In this document: piece after piece, positions 58,362 through 64,000 of the stretch | Layout: each line of letters begins with the position of its first letter | Numbering within the stretch: position 1 is the stretch's first letter | From: Piper betle | Taxonomy: Eukaryota; Streptophyta; Magnoliopsida; Piperales; Piperaceae | Length of the DNA: 64,000 bases | Assembly: GCA_033002965.1 (NCBI GenBank) | Contig: JAURVB010006737.1 | Span: 18,965-82,964 of the forward strand | Direction: 5' to 3' | Translations under genes and position numbers: made by a program | The notes under the pieces: model-generated | The model's input: only the letters and a program-made list of their open reading frames with translations | What the model was told of the DNA's origin: nothing | The model's database searches: none

Positions 58362-60235
58362 TATAACACCCCATTCCAGTTCACCAGTTAACCAACCCAA
58401 AAATGTCGCTGGCGACCGAACTGCTAAACTACTTGATTCAATCGGATCTCCCCTCAGTGTCTTAAAATGGTAGTGCAAGTATATAATGCTTGAATGTGAT
58501 GCTTGAGTTCTAACGTGGCTCTACATGCATGCCATGATATGCTAGTGTGCATAAATAAAATAATCGTGAAAACTGATTCGAAAATAAATAATATTTGAAG
58601 ATAATATAATATAAAATAAAATGGACTAAATCTCTCCTAAAAGTGCAATAGGGTTAATCCATTCTTGGCAATAATAAATATTTATATTGATATAATTCCA
58701 AAATATAACATTTTGATTTCACTTTCATTCTGATATCATTTCATAGGCTAAACATTCATATCATTTCACAAAATAATCTAAAACAATCTTGTCATTCCAC
58801 AGCTTAGAAATCATTAGTTCTATTCATTACGTGAGGCAGATACATGTGTGCAACGGCTTTACTACTCCTCCACAGTCTTGACAGCGCTCAGTCCTCGAGA
58901 TTCTCAACTACATATATAATAGAAAACCGTCAGTAACGAGTGTTACCGGTCCAAAAAATATAACTAATATCAAACTAGCTGTGAGAGCAAACTCTCATAT
59001 GAAAGAAAACATCACATGAAATCTCTGAGGGCCTACTGAAAACATCTTTGTCATTTCACTTCTCGTTTCACTTTCTCATTCACTTTCTCATTTCACTTTT
59101 TATTCACATTCTTCCATACCCACTTGCATAGGCTGTCGAAGATCACTACCATACCACTTGCGTAAGCTATCGAAAAAAGCGAAAACTACATATATATATA
59201 TAGTTCTAGTTAGGGATTCATAAAATAGGCCTGAAGGCACTTGTGGTGGATCTTGTTTTCAAAAACATACTCAAGCGATCACATCCTTGAGGGTTATTAA
59301 TCTAGAAGATTGATCGGTTAAATGGCCTGAGTTAAGTGGGATCCAATAAAATGCCACATAACTAATCCTACAAGTAAAAAACAAAAACACAATAGAGTAG
59401 AGCATAAAACAAGAAGCGAGTCCTAAATGAACCTGGTAGAAGCTCCAAGTGTCTTTACATGCCTAGGCGACGAGCTTCTACTCTATGCCTACACATCAAA
59501 TCTAGAAGCTAATGCCCACTAGCTAAATGATGCATCAAACTCATCATGAATATCACACATATAATGTAATCATCATCTAACAATAGTCAAGAAACCAATA
59601 TAAAAATATCTCATCCTATTCATCCCAATTTTATTACATTTTTCTAAGCTATGTTGTAGTCAATTAGCATGCTAATTTTTAATTTACTTAATTAGATCAC
59701 TAATTATCGATTCAAACATGCAAATCATCACTTCATTCATAATTAGACATTTATCACAACAATTAATCAATCCTACCATATTGTGCTAATAGATCTTAAT
59801 TTTAAATATTTAAATTGAATAAAAATTTATACCTAATAGTTAGTCACATGGATCACAACATGGCTTGCTCGAGTGAGGATTGTGGGGAAGAAAGAATAAA
59901 GAAAAAGAAAAAGAAAAAGAAGTTAGGTGAGAAGGATGGTGGAGACTGAATGACAGAAGTGTGAAATATATAAATGTAAGAGAAAAACGAATGGTTGTTT
60001 AGAAAAGTAAATGGTCGTCTAAGAAAAAGAATGGCCACCTCGTAATTAAAACTTGACTCAACTCTGACTTGAGTTAAAAATAATACTAACTCAAATAATT
60101 CAAAAAAAATCCAAAAAATTAAGGAAAAATCCCATAAAATATAATACACATCAATAATGTGCTCTATAACTAATAACTCACTCAAATTGCTCGTAACGTG
60201 TCTTAATACATTATTTTGCCTAAGAATAATTCTAC
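58362..60235 (-). repeat. Family A LTR fragment nested in reverse
   Basis: Collinear with the minus-strand LTR 40696-43340: TATAACACCCCATTCC end, AACTCTCATATGAAAGAAAA, GGCACTTGTGGTGGATCTTG, GACGAGCTTCTACTC and AAAATCCCATAAAATATAAT. The LTR start (TGTAAAACCC) is missing at the 60235 side, so the copy is truncated. Confidence 0.65.
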
Positions 60236-61027
60236 GATTTAATTAAAATAAATTAAGAAAAATCTAGCATACGCTTTTATTTAATTAATTGATTATTCTT
60301 AATTATTTCTTTATTTTTTATATGTATTTAGGCATATGTTCCTATATTTAATACTTATACTAAAATTCTTCATAATTAATTTATATTAGTCATTTAATTA
60401 ATTATTTATCTATTTATTTATTTATTTATTTATTTTTATGTTTACTAGCACGAGTATATATGATATTTACCCATGTTTAACAGTGTATTTATATAGTATA
60501 ATTATTTTATTATTTTATTATTGGAGTATTATTAATGTTCATATATTTATTATTTGCCTAATAATCTATGAGTGTATTTATTTGTTTAATTATTTATTAT
60601 TATTATGTCTCGATTTGCATGCCAGATGTTTAGTTGTAGGCTTATTAGCACTTTTGTTTTTATTAGGATGTGTTGATAATATTAGCACACACCACGGTCA
60701 TCATATAGAGATATTAGTAATTTATTTAATAGTGGGTTCCAAGTAGGTTTCGGAGTCTGAGCTCGCCATAGATTTATAGATACGCATGGAGCTTGGACCA
60801 CAAGTCCATAGGACTCTCCCTCTCTGCTTGACTCCTTGCATGTCGAGTTTGATTGTGTTTTATATATAGGGCGGCATCGGCGGCATTTTATTGGATCCCT
60901 TCAATTTAAGGCCATTTAGCTGTATTTTCTACACATATTTAATAAAACTACAAAGGATGAGATCCCTTACTGGTTTTCGAACTTAAGCTCCAGAAATTTA
61001 TAGTACAAGCCTCTTCCCTAAATCTAT

Positions 61028-61034
61028 TATATAA
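61028..61034 (+). promoter_or_regulatory. LTR TATA box of the LARD-like element
   Basis: CTATTATATAAC, in the same relative place as TATATAAA at 29162. Confidence 0.45.
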
Positions 61035-61731
61035 CTACGTGTATTTTTATGGATTTCACGAATAAGAGAAAGAGATGTAAGGACATATGTGTAGACTACA
61101 CTAGTACTCCTTCAAACCCTGAGGTAGGGCAGTGTATGGGTACTACGTAAGGCAGCACAATTTTAAAATTTATGGCACTAACTTAACTGTTCCTTTTGCC
61201 ACTCGAGTACATATGCATGTATGTATGTGTGAATATGATTTTGAGTCGTAAGCATTGTATGCATGTATGAATATGATTATGAGTCGTGCATGCCAGCCAG
61301 AACTTGCTTAAGTATGTTTGTTTACCGCCCAAGTATGAGGCAATCTTAAAGTTTTATAAGTTTTCATGGGCAATGGAAAACCCATTTGCCAGTTTGTATT
61401 AGTTATTTGTTGGACCACTGACATTCGTTACTGACGTTTTTCATATAATATATGTAGGTCTTGCAATCTTGAGTTGACTTTGGTGGGAGGACAGATAAAC
61501 GGTACACACACTCAAGCTCAATGCAGTTCATTTACATTCTTACTTTTATTTATATTCGATGTGTTTTGATGTGTATTTAATGGTGTCTTTTATTCTCATG
61601 ACACTAAAAAGGTTGTTTCGATCTATTTTATCGACTGAGTCATACTAACCGACAACTTTAAACATGACTCTTCTCGTTCATAACATTTCTGATTTGGTCT
61701 TTAGGTGAACCAAAATCGGAGTGTTACAAGT

Positions 61732-61744
61732 TGGTATTAGAGCC
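61732..61744 (+). promoter_or_regulatory. Primer binding site
   Basis: TGGTATTAGAGCC is one change from TGGTATCAGAGCC, the initiator tRNA-Met complement, and lies three bases after the LTR end. Confidence 0.85.
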
Positions 61745-63984
61745 ATGTCTTGGTCGATTGAGATGGAAAACTTTTGTTTTAAGCCAAGTATGTGGAGTTG
61801 TCCTTAGCTAAGTTGACAGGTATTTCCTTTTGTCTTTTTATAGGATTTAAGATTATGTGCTCAGTCAGACTTGAGCAGTGGATGTTTCAATGCTAATAGT
61901 AAGTTATGAGATGGGTATGAGATAATGATTTCAGTAAATGCCAGCATGGATCTCATTGAAATATTATGATAACGACACGTTTTTCTTTTTACCGTGCGAG
62001 AGATTTAGATGTCTTATGAGTGTCCACATGCTCAGTTATTTAATGTTGAGTTATATGGTGACTAGAAGTACCTAGAACTTTGGCAACCACATTGTAGCAC
62101 TTGCCTGCCTTTCACATGTCACCACATTAGTCCTTCCTTAGGACATGGTGCACATTGTGGATGGTGTCATAAGAGATGGCACCAGTAGGGAGCCTAGAGT
62201 ATGGAGATACTCAGATAGTTTTGTGGCGTATGACTGTGGACTATCGAGCTCTTTAAACATATCCATTAGGCACAGTCCAAGGTCTACAGTAGGGAATATA
62301 GACCTTCAAATGGATCCTTGTGGATGGAAGATATGACTATCCAGCAAATCCACTTAAGCACTTGGAACACTTGGAGCACATATGAGAGTTTGGGCAAATG
62401 ACTTGGATGGACACTTCCAGGAGATGGCAGTAGATGAGCATGAGTAGCGAGATGGATCTATAGTCCCATGAACACTTCACCGCCTTCCCCCCTCTTCCAC
62501 TAGTGTATGTCTATCCCAAGAATATAGTTGGACACTCATCAATAGATAAGAGACAAGAACACAATGAGGATAAGTGACATTACCTTTGACCGCGGATTTA
62601 GATGGTTTACAAGATTCCACTCGATTTCGCCAAGGCTGGATCAATGATGGCTATCAAAAACCAGTTACTGTTTATCGGACAAGCCGCCCCAGATTGCAAG
62701 AGATATGTGTAGGCTCAGCATTGGAACACCATTGTACGTGTCACCACTATGATCTAGACCCCCTCCGAATTAGGCATGCATGGTTGGATAGCCTAAGTTG
62801 AGTTGATAGAAACTACTTCTAATGAAACAAACATATGGAGGAAGACATGTTAGAGATAGTAGTGGGTTCATGAAGTACATGATTAGAATCAGATCTTTAG
62901 TAGTTGGAATCACAACCACTGTCCGAGTTGAACAACCATAGTCCGAGTAGCCCAACTGCCGTTCGTGATGCAGAACCATCATCCATATATTGCACTACCA
63001 CTGACAGAGTGGAGTAATTATGTGGAAGTAAGGGCTAAGTAGTTACCTCACCCTACAGTAGGATAACTACTTGATGATGTTCTTAGCATTGCATAGAGAC
63101 TACATGTCATAGTTTCGAAGCAAAGTAGGGTCAGAGATTGAGGACAAGATATAACTACGGTAACATCAGCCAGACAGAGGAAAGATAGGTGTACTGTAAT
63201 TATCTGGATGTGATGGCACATGATTGTGTTCACCAGCCATCTTGCATACCATCACCTTGACCTGACATCCTTGGGCCAGATGTGTATTGCAAGATAGTGT
63301 TAGTGACAGTCTTATGAGGATCATTAGACAGTGTTAGTGAGTCTTTTAGGGATGAATATGGATAGAGTCCAAGAATAGGATAGTGTGACCTCTAGATGGG
63401 ATGGTCACAGTAGTCAAATAGTTCACTAAGCATGATAGCAGATGTATGAGTTTTAGCCAAGGTACACATATTAGGTGATTAAAAGATTGTCAAACATGCA
63501 ATGTGACCTCAACCAACAAGAGGTGCTCTACTCGTATTAGAATTTTGGCATAGATGGTCAGTTCAGTGAGGGCGCATCCTTCAGAGAGATAAAGTATTAT
63601 TCATGTGTTTCACTGGCACGATTAGGTTCTTACCCTAAGACATAGGATTAAGCCTTTGCGCTGAGTATAGGAGGTACCTTCGTGGTATTGTTTAGGACTT
63701 ACAGTGTAGGTAGCCAAAGATAGACCAGTCTGGAAGAGACAACTTCACCCAAGCTTCGGAACAACCCAAATAGGGACTTTAGTCTGACTGGATCACGTTG
63801 ACCAGTAAGATTGACACTAATGTATGCTCATCTTAACTAACAACTTTGCTTGAGAGTCTACTACAACGGTAGTAGTCATGTACGTCAAGATTAGTACTAC
63901 AAATAGGTACGGGATGGAAGGTCACACATCACTGAAGAGCGGATGAGACACATGTCAAACCTCACTATGAATTCCCTTAAACTC

Positions 63985-63996
63985 GAGGGAGGATAG
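63985..63996 (+). promoter_or_regulatory. Possible polypurine tract
   Basis: GAGGGAGGATAG followed by TGGT at the last bases of the window. It is consistent with a polypurine tract just before a TG-starting LTR, but the LTR itself cannot be seen. Confidence 0.3.
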
Positions 63997-64000
63997 TGGT

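Larger units (their letters stand above)
56903..61728 (+). repeat. 5' LTR of a family A element, with a nested reverse LTR
   Basis: Starts TGTAAAACCCCAACTTCTGG and ends AATCGGAGTGTTACA, directly followed by a primer binding site. The 3' part (60740-61728) aligns with 53390-54000 and with the solo LTRs: CTCCTTGCATGTCGAG, CGGCATTTTATTGGATCCCT, TTCGTTACTGACG and ATATATGTAGGT. A promoter-like TATATAA lies at 61028-61034. A reverse-oriented family A LTR fragment sits at 58362-60235. The GC-rich 57550-58350 stretch has overlapping frames with no known protein. Confidence 0.75.
61729..64000 (+). mobile_element. Non-coding interior of a family A (LARD-like) retroelement, running to the window edge
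   Basis: Begins with the primer binding site and continues for about 2.27 kb with no gag, protease, RT, RNase H or integrase motifs in any frame; the longest open frames are 60-75 codons and unlike known proteins. A purine-rich GAGGGAGGATAG tract at 63985-63996 could be the polypurine primer, which would place the 3' LTR just beyond the window. A long LTR with a non-coding interior is the definition of a LARD. Decay of a once-coding interior is the alternative. Confidence 0.55.

Overview
The window reads as intergenic, repeat-dominated nuclear DNA of a flowering plant. It is AT-rich and full of nested, decayed LTR retrotransposons, with a few DNA transposons and two small GC-richer intronless genes. 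The strong base-composition contrast between those genes and their surroundings would fit a monocot, but I cannot fix the species. I see no rRNA, tRNA, CRISPR or prokaryotic features.

Likely real genes: two paralogous minus-strand ORFs (13541-14137, 198 aa; 47774-48349, 191 aa) share coding sequence, 3' flank with AATAAA signals, and about 0.5-0.7 kb of promoter with a TATAAAAA box. A third copy (4774-5530) keeps only the promoter and the first ~26 codons. It is cut where a retrotransposon LTR carrying its own TATA box abuts it. The family is not firmly recognised; the C-terminal half weakly recalls plant B3/DUF313-type domains.

Long-LTR family (called family A here): LTRs of about 1.9-4.8 kb begin TGTAAAACCC and end GGGGTGTTACA. 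Four solo LTRs lie at 28583-30439 (+), 35494-38788 (-), 40696-43640 (-) and 51086-55761 (+), each with an exact or one-mismatch 5-bp target duplication. LTR 56903-61728 (+) is followed by an initiator-tRNA-Met primer binding site and about 2.3 kb of non-coding interior, which suggests a large non-autonomous (LARD-like) element. Fragments lie at 1-149, 1966-4773, 23380-26896, 39027-39200 and 58362-60235.

Other elements: an intact TRIM (3363-3828, TSD GTTTG) and a tandem LTR-INT-LTR-INT-LTR TRIM (54886-55664); a complete decayed Ty1/copia element on the minus strand (15711-20889, TSD AAGAA); a copia pol remnant split by a solo LTR (27080-28582 and 30440-31150); a Ty3/gypsy (Athila/Tat-like) remnant around 9300-12000; a CACTA element with a GC-rich core (44372-45483, TSD CTA) and a CACTA end (46190-46572); a hAT-type MITE (49227-49832, TSD TGCTAGCT); and two terminal-inverted-repeat elements with GC-rich centres (7323-8206 and 21451-22012).

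Layout: 0-5.5 kb LTR fragments, TRIM and gene stub; 5.5-9.3 kb AT-rich repeats and a TIR element; 9.3-12 kb gypsy remnant; 13.4-14.8 kb gene 1; 15.7-20.9 kb copia; 21-31 kb TIR element, LTR fragments, split copia; 32-35.3 kb gene fragment and LTR-like direct repeats; 35.5-43.6 kb two solo LTRs; 43.7-46.6 kb gene fragment and CACTA elements; 47.6-48.9 kb gene 2; 49.2-49.8 kb hAT; 51-64 kb solo LTR with tandem TRIM, then the LARD-like element.
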